The position numbers and the translations under genes are program-made. A stretch of DNA of 64,000 nt from G965216905 sp965216905 (lineage in GTDB: Bacteria; Actinomycetota; Acidimicrobiia; Spongiisociales; ZC4RG35), in the NCBI GenBank assembly GCA_965216905.1, contig OZ244213.1:3410001-3474000 (forward strand), written 5' to 3'. Below, in pieces: positions 42,659 through 51,778 of this stretch. Below the pieces are notes generated by a model, which was not told where the DNA came from, did no database searches, and saw only the letters and a program-made list of their open reading frames with translations. Numbering within the stretch: the stretch's first letter is position 1; each line of letters begins with the position of its first letter.

Positions 42659-44560
42659 ATGAGAAGAACCGTTGCGCTGGCGCTCGCGCTCGCCATCGTC
42701 GCCGTCTCGGCGCCGGCGCTGGCGTACTTCGACGATACCGTCGGCAGCGTCCACGCCGCCGACATCGCTGCGATCGCCGACGCCGGAGTGACCAAGGGCT
42801 GCAACCCGCCCCACAACACCCGGTACTGCCCCGAACGACCGGTGACCCGCGGGGAGATGGCCGCGTTCCTCGTCCGCTCCCTGGGGTTGAGCGGAGCGGG
42901 TGAGCAGTTCTCAGACACCGACGACAGTCAGTTCGCCCAAGAGATCGGCCTGCTGGCGGCCGCCGGGATCACCAAGGGCTGCAACCCGCCCCACAACACC
43001 CGATTCTGCCCCGACGACCCGGTCACCCGCGGACAGATGGCCGCCTTCCTGGTGCGGGCGCACGCCGATCGATGGACGCAGCGAGGCCGGGATTTCGTCG
43101 ACGACGACGACTCCGTCTTCGAAGCCGACATCGAACGGCTGGCGGCCGCCGGGATCACCAAGGGCTGCAACCCACCCGACAACACCCGATTCTGCCCCGA
43201 CGACCCGGTGACCCGGGAACAGATGGCCAGTTTCCTCCGCCGCATGCTGGCGCTGCCCGTGAGCCAGTTCGTCCAACCGCCCGAGCTCGAAGGGAACTTC
43301 TTGAATCCGGAGCGGGGATTTCACGAACTGGTGGGCCTCGAGGACGACGCGGACATGTCTTGGGTGAGGGAGGGTACGGACCCGGGCAACACGGCTGATC
43401 GGTTCGGTCCGGCCTCGACGGCACGAGTTCGCATCGACCTCAGCGATTACCGCGACCGCGACATCGACACCGCCAAACTCGACTCGATTCGCGAGGGTCT
43501 CGACACCGCCCGCCGGGCCGGGATCAAGGTGATCGTGCGCCCGATGTACAACTCGGGTTCGGCCGAGGATGCCAGCCCGTCCCAGATGCTCCGTCACATC
43601 GACCAGCTCGGTCCCGTCTATCGGGAGTACGCCGATGTGATCGCCGTCTTCCAGGCGGGCTTCATCGGACGGTGGGGGGAGTGGCACGGGACGCCCAATG
43701 CCGAAGATCTCGACGTGAAACGCCAGGTCATCGACGCGCTCATCGAGGAGATTCCCGCCGACCGCCACCTCTCCCTCCGCTACCCGAGCGACATGATGCT
43801 GCTGGCCCCAAACCCGGTCGGGTCCGGGGAGGCTTGGTCGGGCAAGGCGGTGGCCCGGGTGGGCTTCACCAACGACTGTTTCCTTGTCAACGAGCACGAT
43901 TCGGGAACCTTCGTGGATCGTCACAACCAGGGCTTGACGAGTCAGGAGATACGCGACTACACCGCCGCCATCACGAGGTACGGCGTGGCCGGTGGCGAGA
44001 CCTGTGCGCCGCAAGACCCCGCCGAACTGCGCTACGACTGCTGGTCGGAGGTGATCCCCTCCCTCGAGCGGTACCACTTCTCCTACCTCAACACCGACTA
44101 CTACCGCGATGCCTACGACACCTGGGCATCGCGAGGGTGCCTCGACGATGTGGAAGAGCGTCTCGGGTACCGGTTCTCTCTGCGCGGCGCCACCCTCCCC
44201 CTCACCGCCGGGGCGGGCGGCGATCTCACGGCCCGCATGGTGATCGACAACGAGGGCTTCGCTCCTCCCTACAACCCGCGTCCGGTCGAGCTGCGGCTGC
44301 GGGGGCAGACCACCGGGACCGACGTCTCGCTCGACACCGGAAAGGACGCGCGGTCTTGGCAGCCGGGCCGGCATACCGTCGACCTCACCGTCCGGCTCCC
44401 CGACGACCTGCCCGCCGACGACTACGTCGTCTGGCTCCGGCTCCCCGATCCCTCCGACCGTCTCCGCGGTGACAGTCGCTTCGCCATTCGGCTGGCCAAC
44501 CAGGACATCTGGAACGCCGGCCTCGGAGCCAACCGGCTCGCCACCGTGGAGATCCGCTGA
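42659..44560 (+). CDS. SLH-domain protein with DUF4874 and DUF4832 domains
   Basis: 633 residues. Signal peptide (VALALALAIVAVSAPALAYF) then three SLH-type repeats (about 25-200) with the GCNPPxNTRxCPxxPVTRGQ pattern. DUF4874 follows (about 215-370): NFLNPERGFHELV, RAGIKVIVRPMYNSG, YREYADVIAVFQAGFIGRWG. DUF4832 (about 380-630) contains LSLRYPSDMMLLAPNP and ends in a beta-sandwich (VRLPDDLPADDYVVWLRLP). DUF4874/4832 proteins look like TIM-barrel glycoside-hydrolase relatives, so a surface-bound carbohydrate role is possible but not shown. The start follows GGGGGAGAGCACTTG. Confidence 0.88.
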   Translation: MRRTVALALALAIVAVSAPALAYFDDTVGSVHAADIAAIADAGVTKGCNPPHNTRYCPERPVTRGEMAAFLVRSLGLSGAGEQFSDTDDSQFAQEIGLLAAAGITKGCNPPHNTRFCPDDPVTRGQMAAFLVRAHADRWTQRGRDFVDDDDSVFEADIERLAAAGITKGCNPPDNTRFCPDDPVTREQMASFLRRMLALPVSQFVQPPELEGNFLNPERGFHELVGLEDDADMSWVREGTDPGNTADRFGPASTARVRIDLSDYRDRDIDTAKLDSIREGLDTARRAGIKVIVRPMYNSGSAEDASPSQMLRHIDQLGPVYREYADVIAVFQAGFIGRWGEWHGTPNAEDLDVKRQVIDALIEEIPADRHLSLRYPSDMMLLAPNPVGSGEAWSGKAVARVGFTNDCFLVNEHDSGTFVDRHNQGLTSQEIRDYTAAITRYGVAGGETCAPQDPAELRYDCWSEVIPSLERYHFSYLNTDYYRDAYDTWASRGCLDDVEERLGYRFSLRGATLPLTAGAGGDLTARMVIDNEGFAPPYNPRPVELRLRGQTTGTDVSLDTGKDARSWQPGRHTVDLTVRLPDDLPADDYVVWLRLPDPSDRLRGDSRFAIRLANQDIWNAGLGANRLATVEIR

Positions 44561-44580
44561 AGGGTTCGCCGGTTTCTTCC

Positions 44581-44586
44581 TAGGCT
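44581..44586 (+). promoter_or_regulatory. -10 hexamer for leaderless deoB transcript
   Basis: TAGGCT ends 6 nt before the deoB ATG, within the 32-bp gap after the SLH gene. Confidence 0.45.
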
Positions 44587-44592
44587 GCGCCC

Positions 44593-45783
44593 ATGCCTGA
44601 ACTTCACCGTGTGATCATCGTGATGATGGACTCGTGTGGCGCCGGGGAAGCGCCGGATGCCGCCGAGTACGGCGACGCCGGCGCCGACACCCTCGGCCAC
44701 ACCGCCCAGGTCGTCGGGGGGCTCGACCTACCGAACTTCCAGGCGGCGGGCCTGGGAAACCTACATGGCAACATCCTCGGTGTTCCTCCCGCCGAGGCGC
44801 CGTCGATGGCCTACGGGCGCATGGCCGAGGCCTCGGCCGGGAAGGACTCCACCACCGGCCATTGGGAAATGGCCGGGATCATCACCACCGAGCCGCAGGC
44901 CACGTTCACCGACACCGGGTTCCCCCGAGAACTCGTCGAGGCGATCGAGCAGGAGGCCGGCGTCGAATTCATCGGCAACTACGCCGCATCGGGGACGGTC
45001 ATCATCGACGAGCTGGGTGAAGAGCACCTCAGCTCGGGCCGACCCATCCTCTACACCTCGGCCGATTCCGTGTTCCAGATCGCGGCCCACAACGACGTCA
45101 TCGCACTCGATGAGCTGTACCGCATCTGTCGCATCGCCCGGCGCCACTGCGACGCGTACCGGATTGGGCGGGTCATCGCCCGACCGTTCGTGGGCGAGCC
45201 GGGCTCCTTCCGTCGGACCTACGATCGGCACGACTTCGCCATGCCACCTCACTCCCCGACCCTGCTCGACATGGCCTCGACCCGGGGGTTCTCGGTGTTC
45301 GGTATCGGAAAGATCGAGGACCTCTTCGCCGGACGCGGTCTGACCGACGCCGTCCACACCGAGGGAGACGAGGACGGCCTCGTGAAGACGGTCGAAGCGA
45401 TCCGTCATCGGACGGCGGCGGGCGTGATCTTCACCAACCTCGTCGACCTCGACATGACCTATGGCCATCGGGAGAACCCGGAGGGGTACGCCGCCGGGCT
45501 CCGACTCATCGACTCGTTCGTTCCCGACCTGGTGGGGGCGATGGGCGATGACGACCTGCTGGTGTTCTCCGCCGACCATGGGAACGACCCCACCGACGGT
45601 GACACCGACCACACCCGGGAGTTCGTCCCCCTGCTGGTCGCCGGAAAACGTGCCGCCGGGGTCGATCTCGGGATCCGTCACCAGTACTGCGACGTGGCCG
45701 CCACCGCCGCCGAGGGGTTGGGATTGGCGGTCGGGCGGGCGGACGGCCTGGACGGTGAGTCCTTCCTCGATCGGATCTGCTGA
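44593..45783 (+). CDS. deoB: Phosphopentomutase
   Basis: 396 residues. It interconverts (deoxy)ribose 1- and 5-phosphate using two Mn ions. Metal and phosphothreonine sites: IIVMMDSCGAGEAPDA, ASAGKDSTTGHWEMAG (Thr nucleophile), NLVDLDMTYGHRENPEGYAA, and VFSADHGNDPTDGDTDHTRE. Length is normal. It connects with deoA just downstream: nucleoside phosphorolysis products enter the pentose pool through DeoB. Confidence 0.97.
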   Translation: MPELHRVIIVMMDSCGAGEAPDAAEYGDAGADTLGHTAQVVGGLDLPNFQAAGLGNLHGNILGVPPAEAPSMAYGRMAEASAGKDSTTGHWEMAGIITTEPQATFTDTGFPRELVEAIEQEAGVEFIGNYAASGTVIIDELGEEHLSSGRPILYTSADSVFQIAAHNDVIALDELYRICRIARRHCDAYRIGRVIARPFVGEPGSFRRTYDRHDFAMPPHSPTLLDMASTRGFSVFGIGKIEDLFAGRGLTDAVHTEGDEDGLVKTVEAIRHRTAAGVIFTNLVDLDMTYGHRENPEGYAAGLRLIDSFVPDLVGAMGDDDLLVFSADHGNDPTDGDTDHTREFVPLLVAGKRAAGVDLGIRHQYCDVAATAAEGLGLAVGRADGLDGESFLDRIC

Positions 45784-45806
45784 ACCCAGTCCACCCCGCC
45801 CTCCGT

Positions 45807-45812
45807 TAGCCT
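45807..45812 (+). promoter_or_regulatory. -10 hexamer for leaderless deoA transcript
   Basis: TAGCCT ends 9 nt before the ATG at 45822 in a 38-bp gap, so deoA may have its own start of transcription. Confidence 0.4.
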
Positions 45813-45821
45813 CGGTCGACC

Positions 45822-47135
45822 ATGCCAACCGCAGTGGAACTCATCGAACGGAAACGAGACGGAGCGCGGCTCGCCGATGACGAGATTCAATGGCTGATCT
45901 CGTCGTACACCGGCGGTTCGGTGACCGACTACCAGATGGCGGCGATGGCGATGGCCGTGTTCTTGAACGGACTGGACGCCTCCGAGCTGGCGGCCTGGAC
46001 CGCGGCCATGTTGCACTCCGGGGACGTGCTCGACTTCGACGACATCCCCGCCGCCAAGGTCGACAAGCACTCGACCGGCGGTGTGGGAGACAAGGTCTCG
46101 ATCCCGCTCGCTCCCATGGTGGCGGCGTGCGGGGTGGCGGTCCCCATGATGTCGGGCCGGGGTCTCGGGCACACCGGGGGAACCCTCGACAAGCTGGAGT
46201 CGATCCCCGGCTTCAAGACCGATCTCGACCCGGCGGGATTCCGGTCGGTGCTCGAAACGTGCGGGATGGTGTTCGCCGGTCAGTCCGAGACGCTGGCGCC
46301 GGCGGACCGGAAGCTCTACGCGTTGCGGGACGCCACCGGGACGGTGCCCAGCATCCCCCTGATCGCCTCTTCGATCATGTCGAAGAAGCTGGCGGAGGGT
46401 CTGGACGGCCTGGTTCTCGATGTGAAGTTCGGAGCGGGAGCCTTCCTGCCCGAGATCGAGCGCGCCCGGCGGCTGGCGGAGACGATGGTCGGGATCGGGA
46501 CCGCCCACGATGTCGAGACCGTGGCGCTCCTCACGTCGATGGAGAGTCCACTCGGGAATGAGATCGGCAACGCATCGGAGATCCGAGAGTCTCTGGCCGT
46601 CCTCCGCGGGGAGGGTCCGGCCGATCTGGTCGAGGTGACCCTGGCGTTGGGAGCCGAGATGCTGGTACTCGGTGGCGTCGCCTCGGCAGTCGACGACGCC
46701 CGTGAACGCCTGCTCGGGTCCATTGCCGACGGGTCGGCCATCGAGACGATGGAGCGGGTCGTCGAGGCCCAGGGGGGCAACGTCGATGTCGTCACCCGGC
46801 CGGAGCTCCTCCCCGATGCTCCCCGCACGCATGCGGTGCGGGCGACTCGCGATGGGTTCCTGCAGGCTTGGGAGGCGCGTCGAGTGGGCGTGGCGGCGAT
46901 GCGCCTGGGCGCCGGGCGCGAGCGCAAAGAAGACACGATCGACCCCGGGGTGGGCATCACGCTTCGAGTCAAACCGGGCGAGCCGGTCGAGGACGGACAA
47001 CCGATCGCCGACCTCCACTACCGCCACGAGGCGCGGCTCGGCGAGGCGCTGAGGGCGCTCGAGGGAGCGGCGACCATCGGAGAGGAACCTCCGCCTCCAG
47101 TGGACATGGTGGCCGAGCGGATCACCTCCACCTGA
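45822..47135 (+). CDS. deoA: Pyrimidine-nucleoside/thymidine phosphorylase
   Basis: 437 residues. It splits thymidine, deoxyuridine or uridine with phosphate. Family motifs: AMAMAVFLNGLDASELAAWT, DKHSTGGVGDKVSIPLAPMV, MSGRGLGHTGGTLDKLESIP, and LIASSIMSKKLAEGLDGLVL, followed by DVKFGAGAFLP. The C-terminal domain holds GVGITLRVKPGEPVEDGQPI. The choice between DeoA and the broader Pdp type cannot be made by eye. Confidence 0.95.
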   Translation: MPTAVELIERKRDGARLADDEIQWLISSYTGGSVTDYQMAAMAMAVFLNGLDASELAAWTAAMLHSGDVLDFDDIPAAKVDKHSTGGVGDKVSIPLAPMVAACGVAVPMMSGRGLGHTGGTLDKLESIPGFKTDLDPAGFRSVLETCGMVFAGQSETLAPADRKLYALRDATGTVPSIPLIASSIMSKKLAEGLDGLVLDVKFGAGAFLPEIERARRLAETMVGIGTAHDVETVALLTSMESPLGNEIGNASEIRESLAVLRGEGPADLVEVTLALGAEMLVLGGVASAVDDARERLLGSIADGSAIETMERVVEAQGGNVDVVTRPELLPDAPRTHAVRATRDGFLQAWEARRVGVAAMRLGAGRERKEDTIDPGVGITLRVKPGEPVEDGQPIADLHYRHEARLGEALRALEGAATIGEEPPPPVDMVAERITST

Positions 47136-47272
47136 GCCGGGGGTTTTTTGAGCGAGAATTCCAATTCGTCTCGTCGCGCCTCCTAGAGTGAGAATCCGCA
47201 TGCCGGAGCGGCGACCCTGGGTCCGAGACCACGTCGACCGGCACGACTGACACCCACGCGAGGAGATTTCCG

Positions 47273-48031
47273 ATGAAGATCGTCGTCTGCGTGAAGCAGA
47301 TCCCCGATCCTGCGGCTCCCTACACCCTGGAGCCCGACACCCACTGGCTGGTCCGGCCGGCCGAACAGGTGCTCGACGACACCGACCGGTACGGAGTCGA
47401 GATGGGGCTCCAATTGGCCCAGGCTCACGACGGCACGGTGACGCTGGTGAGCATGGGCCCCTCGGGCAATCTCCAGGGGATCCGCCAGGCGCTGGCGATG
47501 GGTGCCGATGAGGCGGTGCTGATCGACGACGAAGCGTTGCGGGGGTCCGATGCACTCACCACCGCACGGGCGCTGGCCGCCGCCATCGGGCGCACCGAGC
47601 CCGACCTGGTGATCGCCGGGACCGAGTCGACAGATGGGTACGCCGGCGTCGTTCCACAGATGCTCGCCGAGCTGCTCGACGTCGCCGCCCTCACCTATGC
47701 CACCGAGGTGAGCGTCGATGGCGGGACGGTTCGCATCCATCGCCAGACCATCGACGGCTACGACGTGGTCGAGGCCTCTCTCCCAGCGGTCGTGTCGGTG
47801 ACCTCCGGTGTGGTCGAGCCCCGGTATCCGACCTTCAAAGGAATCATGGACGCCAAGAAGAAGCCGATCTCCACGCTGACGGTGGGCGAGCTGGGGGTCG
47901 ACACCGACATCCAGCAGAAGGTGACGACCGTCGAAGCCGCCCCGGAGCGAGCGGCGGGAGAACAGATCGAGGATGAGGGCGACGCCCATTTGCGCATCGT
48001 CGAGCTCCTGGAACAGGTGAAGGTGATCTGA
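47273..48031 (+). CDS. etfB: Electron transfer flavoprotein, beta subunit
   Basis: 252 residues. With EtfA it carries electrons from acyl-CoA and other dehydrogenases to the quinone pool. MKIVVCVKQIPDPAAPYTLE, DRYGVEMGLQLAQ, and the AMP/adenine-binding IAGTESTDGYAGVVPQMLAE are seen. Then ATEVSVDGGTVRIHRQ and LPAVVSVTSGVVEPRYPTFK. The start follows GAGGAGATTTCCG. The 137 bp upstream hold TAGAGT at 47184-47189 as a possible -10. etfA starts directly after its stop. Confidence 0.96.
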   Translation: MKIVVCVKQIPDPAAPYTLEPDTHWLVRPAEQVLDDTDRYGVEMGLQLAQAHDGTVTLVSMGPSGNLQGIRQALAMGADEAVLIDDEALRGSDALTTARALAAAIGRTEPDLVIAGTESTDGYAGVVPQMLAELLDVAALTYATEVSVDGGTVRIHRQTIDGYDVVEASLPAVVSVTSGVVEPRYPTFKGIMDAKKKPISTLTVGELGVDTDIQQKVTTVEAAPERAAGEQIEDEGDAHLRIVELLEQVKVI

Positions 48032-48985
48032 ATGGCCAACGTATGGATCTTCTCGACCGGCGGGACAGATGGACCAGCCGCCCTCGGCTTGGAGCTCGCC
48101 ACCAAAGCCCGCCAACTCGGAGATGTGACGGCGGTGTACGTCGGACCGGATCCCGAGGCGGCGGCGACGATCTTGGGTGAGCACGGTGTTCGGGCGGTAC
48201 TCGCCGCCGACCCCGAGGACCGTCTCTGGGCGGGCCCGGTCGCCCATGCAATGGCGGCCCGGGTAGCGGCTGACGCTCCCGAGCTGATTCTGTTCGGGCA
48301 GGCGTACGACGACCGTGACGTCGCCGGCCGGCTGGCCGCCCGGCTGGGCCGCTCGGTGCTGTCCAACGCCATCGACGTTCAACTCGACGGCGACGTAACG
48401 GGAAAGCATGAGATCTTCGGCGGGTCCCAGGTGGCGACGTCGACCCTCTCCGGCCCGGCACCGCACATCGTCATCATCCGTCCCAAGTCGTTCCCGGCGG
48501 AGCCGGTGGGCGGGTCCGCCGCCACCGTCGAGACACTCGAACTCCCCGACGTCGGGCGTGCGGCGGGCCGGGTGGTCGAGTCACATGTCGAGGAGCGCGA
48601 GGGTCCCCAGCTCGAGAGCGCCGCGGTCATCGTCACCGGCGGCCGGGGTCTCGGCTCGGCGGAGAAGTTCCAGATGATCGAAGACGTTGCGCGCCCGCTG
48701 AAAGCCGCCACCGGCGCCACCCGCGCCATCGTCGATGCCGGTTGGGTGGCATACGCCAAGCAGGTCGGACAAACCGGGAAGACCGTCAAGCCCGACGTCT
48801 ACATCGCCGCCGGCGTGTCCGGTGCGATGCAACACCTCGTCGGGATGAAGGACTCCAAGACGATCATCGCGATCAACAAGGACCCGGATGCGCCGATCTT
48901 CGGCGTCGCCGACCTCGGAGTGGTGGGCGACGTGAACAACGTACTTCCCAAGCTGGCCGAAGAGTTGGAGAAGCGGGCCGGCTGA
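48032..48985 (+). CDS. etfA: Electron transfer flavoprotein, alpha subunit
   Basis: 317 residues. The C-terminal FAD-binding domain shows VIVTGGRGLGSAEKFQMIED, ATRAIVDAGWVAYAKQVGQT, GKTVKPDVYIAAGVSGAMQH and INKDPDAPIFGVADLGVVGD. The start is directly adjacent to the etfB stop, giving equal expression. The window also has an enoyl-CoA hydratase at 22 kb but no acyl-CoA dehydrogenase. Confidence 0.96.
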   Translation: MANVWIFSTGGTDGPAALGLELATKARQLGDVTAVYVGPDPEAAATILGEHGVRAVLAADPEDRLWAGPVAHAMAARVAADAPELILFGQAYDDRDVAGRLAARLGRSVLSNAIDVQLDGDVTGKHEIFGGSQVATSTLSGPAPHIVIIRPKSFPAEPVGGSAATVETLELPDVGRAAGRVVESHVEEREGPQLESAAVIVTGGRGLGSAEKFQMIEDVARPLKAATGATRAIVDAGWVAYAKQVGQTGKTVKPDVYIAAGVSGAMQHLVGMKDSKTIIAINKDPDAPIFGVADLGVVGDVNNVLPKLAEELEKRAG

Positions 48986-49065
48986 CGCCCGCCGGTGGTA
49001 CCGGGGGCCGGGCAGGTCGGGGAGGCAGCGTCACGACGCCTGCCGGGACATCCCGGCGCGGCCGC

Positions 49066-51669
49066 TCAGCCGGCGGTCGGAACCTCGTAGGTGAGGATCA
49101 GCCGGGGCGCCTTCGACGAAGAACCCTCGAACGACTCGGCCGTCCGCCGACCCGACCCCTCGATCAAGAACACCAACGCATTCCCCGAACGCCAACCCTC
49201 CCGACCCACGATCTCGGACACCACCGACGACAGATCCGGACTCCGCTGACCCGACCCCGACTCCCCCACCGTCGACCACACCGGCGGCGACCACCCCACC
49301 GACGACTCGGTCACCACCCGATCGGCAATGTCGCCGGCGACCGTCGAGAACGTCGCTCCATCGTCCGAGGCTTCGCCGCGGATGAGGAGTGACACCGGAC
49401 CGTCACCGACCTCGTCGACCGTGAACTGAACCACCGCCGATGTGATGGTGGAGTGCCGAGGGACCGGCACGTCGACGAAGCGAATACCGACCGTCTGCGG
49501 ATTGCGATCCTCGGCGAGCTCGAGATCCGACGACGTGACATACATCGAGCCGGAGACCGCCGACTCGGCATCGTCACTGCCGGCCGTCACCGTGAGGGTC
49601 ACGGTCTGCTCCTCCGGCTCGGGCGGTGGCGGCTTGGGTGGTGGCGGTTCCGGTGGTGAGGACTCGGCTCGGTAGGTGAGGATCAGCCGGGGCGCCTTCG
49701 AAGAAGAACCCTCGAACGACTCGGCCGTCCGCCGACCCGACCCCTCGATCAAGAACACCAACGCATTCCCCGAACGCCAACCCTCCCGACCCACGATCTC
49801 GGACACCACCGACGACAGATCCGGACTCCGCTGACCCGACCCCGACTCCCCCACCGTCGACCACACCGGCGGCGACCACCCCACCGACGACTCGGTCGTG
49901 GCCCGCCCCGACACATCGCCCACCGACGACGAGAAACCCTCCGCATCATCGGACGCCTGCCCCCGCACCACCAACGACGCCGAACCCGACGACACCTCAT
50001 CGGTCGTGAACTGCAAGAACGCCGACTCGATCACCGCATCACGAGGCACCGGCACATCGGTGAACCGCACCCCCACCTTCTGCGCCGAGCCATCCACCAC
50101 CAGCTCCAGGTCGGACGAGTTCCCATACACCTGCCCCGACCCACGCTCCTCCACATCATCAGCACCCCGCCGGACCGGCACATCCACACCCACCACATCC
50201 GACACCGGTGGTGAGGACTCGGCTCGGTAGGTGAGGATCAGCCGGGGCGCCTTCGAAGAAGAACCCTCGAACGACTCGGCCGTCCGCCGACCCGACCCCT
50301 CGATCAAGAACACCAACGCATTCCCCGAACGCCAACCCTCCCGACCCACGATCTCGGACACCACCGACGACAGATCCGGACTCCGCTGACCCGACCCCGA
50401 CTCCCCCACCGTCGACCACACCGGCGGCGACCACCCCACCGACGACTCGGTCGTGGCCCGCCCCGACACATCGCCCACCGACGACGAGAAACCCTCCGCA
50501 TCATCGGACGCCTGCCCCCGCACCACCAACGACGCCGAACCCGACGACACCTCATCGGTCGTGAACTGCAAGAACGCCGACTCGATCACCGCATCACGAG
50601 GCACCGGCACATCGGTGAACCGCACCCCCACCTTCTGCGCCGAGCCATCCACCACCAGCTCCAGGTCGGACGAGTTCCCATACACCTGCCCCGACCCACG
50701 CTCCTCCACATCATCAGCACCCCGCCGGACCGGCACATCCACACCCACCACATCCGACACCGGCGGTGGCGATGGCGGTTCGCCACAGTCGTCGACACCG
50801 TCGTCGCGCACACCGCCGTCGACGTCCAGAAACTGCCACGAGTAATGCCCGTCACCCAGCCGGAGGTCGAGCAAACCGTGGTCGACCACCCGACGCTCGC
50901 TGTTGTCAGCAACCCCGGTGAACTCGCGCAACCAGATTCCACCCGTTCCCACGACGAAGAGTCGGGGTCCATCGGATGAAGCGACCCCGTCGGGCGTCTG
51001 CGGCGCGAATCGTTCGTACGAGTGCTCGTGACCGGAGAGGATGAGGTCGGCGCCGGCTGCGGCGAGCTGCTCCCACAGGGGGCGAACGTCTTCGTCGGCT
51101 CCGTATCGGCCGGACGAGAACCGCGGATGGTGCATCGATGCCAGAAGGCAGGTCTGCGGGTTCGCCGCCAAGTCGGCCGCGAGCCAGCGGCCCTGCGGGG
51201 AAGTGCGATCACATCCCCCGATTTCGTCGCAGTTGCTGTTCAGGACGACAAGGTGCCATGCCCCGAGATCGAGTGAGTAATAGCCCTCACCCTGGCGCCC
51301 AGCCGCCGAGCCGAAGTACCGGAAGTAGGGCTCGGCACCGGGGGTGAGATACTCGTGGTTACCAGGCGTCGGGCGGGTGATCGACCGATGCCTGCCCCAG
51401 GTCGGGTCGTAGCAGTCGGAGAACTCCGCGGTGGTTCCCTCGTCGTAGGCGAGGTCACCGAGTGCCAACACCAGTGCCGGATCGATCTGGTCGATGAGCG
51501 AGGCTGTCTGCTCATCGGCGGGCGAGTCGCAGTGGGCGATATCGCCGGCCGCGACCACCCGGACCTCGCCTGGCTCAACCGCCGACGCTGGAAACGGCGG
51601 CACGGACGGCGTGGCCGCACTCGACAGCAGGAGCGCCGATGCCAGCAGCGCCGTCGTTGCAATGGTCAA
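49066..51669 (-). CDS. Secreted metallophosphoesterase with three C-terminal beta-sandwich repeats
   Basis: 867 residues. A signal peptide (about 1-29) precedes a calcineurin-like phosphoesterase domain (about 35-295). Its metal motifs are all visible: VVAAGDIAHC, LALGDLAYD, PTPGNHEYL, SMHHPRFSSG and LSGHEHSYERF. Three repeats of about 185 residues follow (VGVRFTDVPVPRDAVIESAF, RGQASDDAEGFSS, WRSGNALVFLIEGSGRRTAE), resembling secreted DNRLRE-type beta domains. Repeats 1 and 2 are identical in DNA; repeat 3 differs in its first half. The start is a TTG at 51669 after GAGGGG. The repeats are joined by a Pro-rich hinge (EPPPPKPPPPEPE). Substrate unknown. Confidence 0.88.
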   Translation of the reverse strand: MTIATTALLASALLLSSAATPSVPPFPASAVEPGEVRVVAAGDIAHCDSPADEQTASLIDQIDPALVLALGDLAYDEGTTAEFSDCYDPTWGRHRSITRPTPGNHEYLTPGAEPYFRYFGSAAGRQGEGYYSLDLGAWHLVVLNSNCDEIGGCDRTSPQGRWLAADLAANPQTCLLASMHHPRFSSGRYGADEDVRPLWEQLAAAGADLILSGHEHSYERFAPQTPDGVASSDGPRLFVVGTGGIWLREFTGVADNSERRVVDHGLLDLRLGDGHYSWQFLDVDGGVRDDGVDDCGEPPSPPPVSDVVGVDVPVRRGADDVEERGSGQVYGNSSDLELVVDGSAQKVGVRFTDVPVPRDAVIESAFLQFTTDEVSSGSASLVVRGQASDDAEGFSSSVGDVSGRATTESSVGWSPPVWSTVGESGSGQRSPDLSSVVSEIVGREGWRSGNALVFLIEGSGRRTAESFEGSSSKAPRLILTYRAESSPPVSDVVGVDVPVRRGADDVEERGSGQVYGNSSDLELVVDGSAQKVGVRFTDVPVPRDAVIESAFLQFTTDEVSSGSASLVVRGQASDDAEGFSSSVGDVSGRATTESSVGWSPPVWSTVGESGSGQRSPDLSSVVSEIVGREGWRSGNALVFLIEGSGRRTAESFEGSSSKAPRLILTYRAESSPPEPPPPKPPPPEPEEQTVTLTVTAGSDDAESAVSGSMYVTSSDLELAEDRNPQTVGIRFVDVPVPRHSTITSAVVQFTVDEVGDGPVSLLIRGEASDDGATFSTVAGDIADRVVTESSVGWSPPVWSTVGESGSGQRSPDLSSVVSEIVGREGWRSGNALVFLIEGSGRRTAESFEGSSSKAPRLILTYEVPTAG
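49661..50770 (-). repeat. Two identical 555-bp tandem repeats in metallophosphoesterase gene
   Basis: 49661-50215 and 50216-50770 appear identical throughout, with period 555 bp (185 codons). A third, partly diverged copy lies at about 49076-49660. Its part nearest the gene end (WSPPVWSTVGESGSGQRSPD onward) still matches closely. Confidence 0.9.
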
Positions 51670-51778
51670 GCGGGACCCCTCGTTTCGCGTCGAGCCGGGC
51701 GATGGGACAGGCGTACCTACGATGACCCGGGCCGTCAGTCTGTATCGGCGCCATCTCTCGACGACCGGAGGGCTTTCG

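Noticed and set aside
47136..47160. GGGGGTTTTTT after deoA as a terminator
   Set aside because: A T-run is present but no convincing GC stem precedes it.
45678..47555. Minus-strand open frame of 625 codons over deoA and etfB
   Set aside because: Both plus-strand genes have strong family signatures; the antisense frame has none.
49066..50770. Regular repeats that might suggest a CRISPR-like array
   Set aside because: The period is 555 bp, the repeats are coding and in frame, and there are no short spacers.
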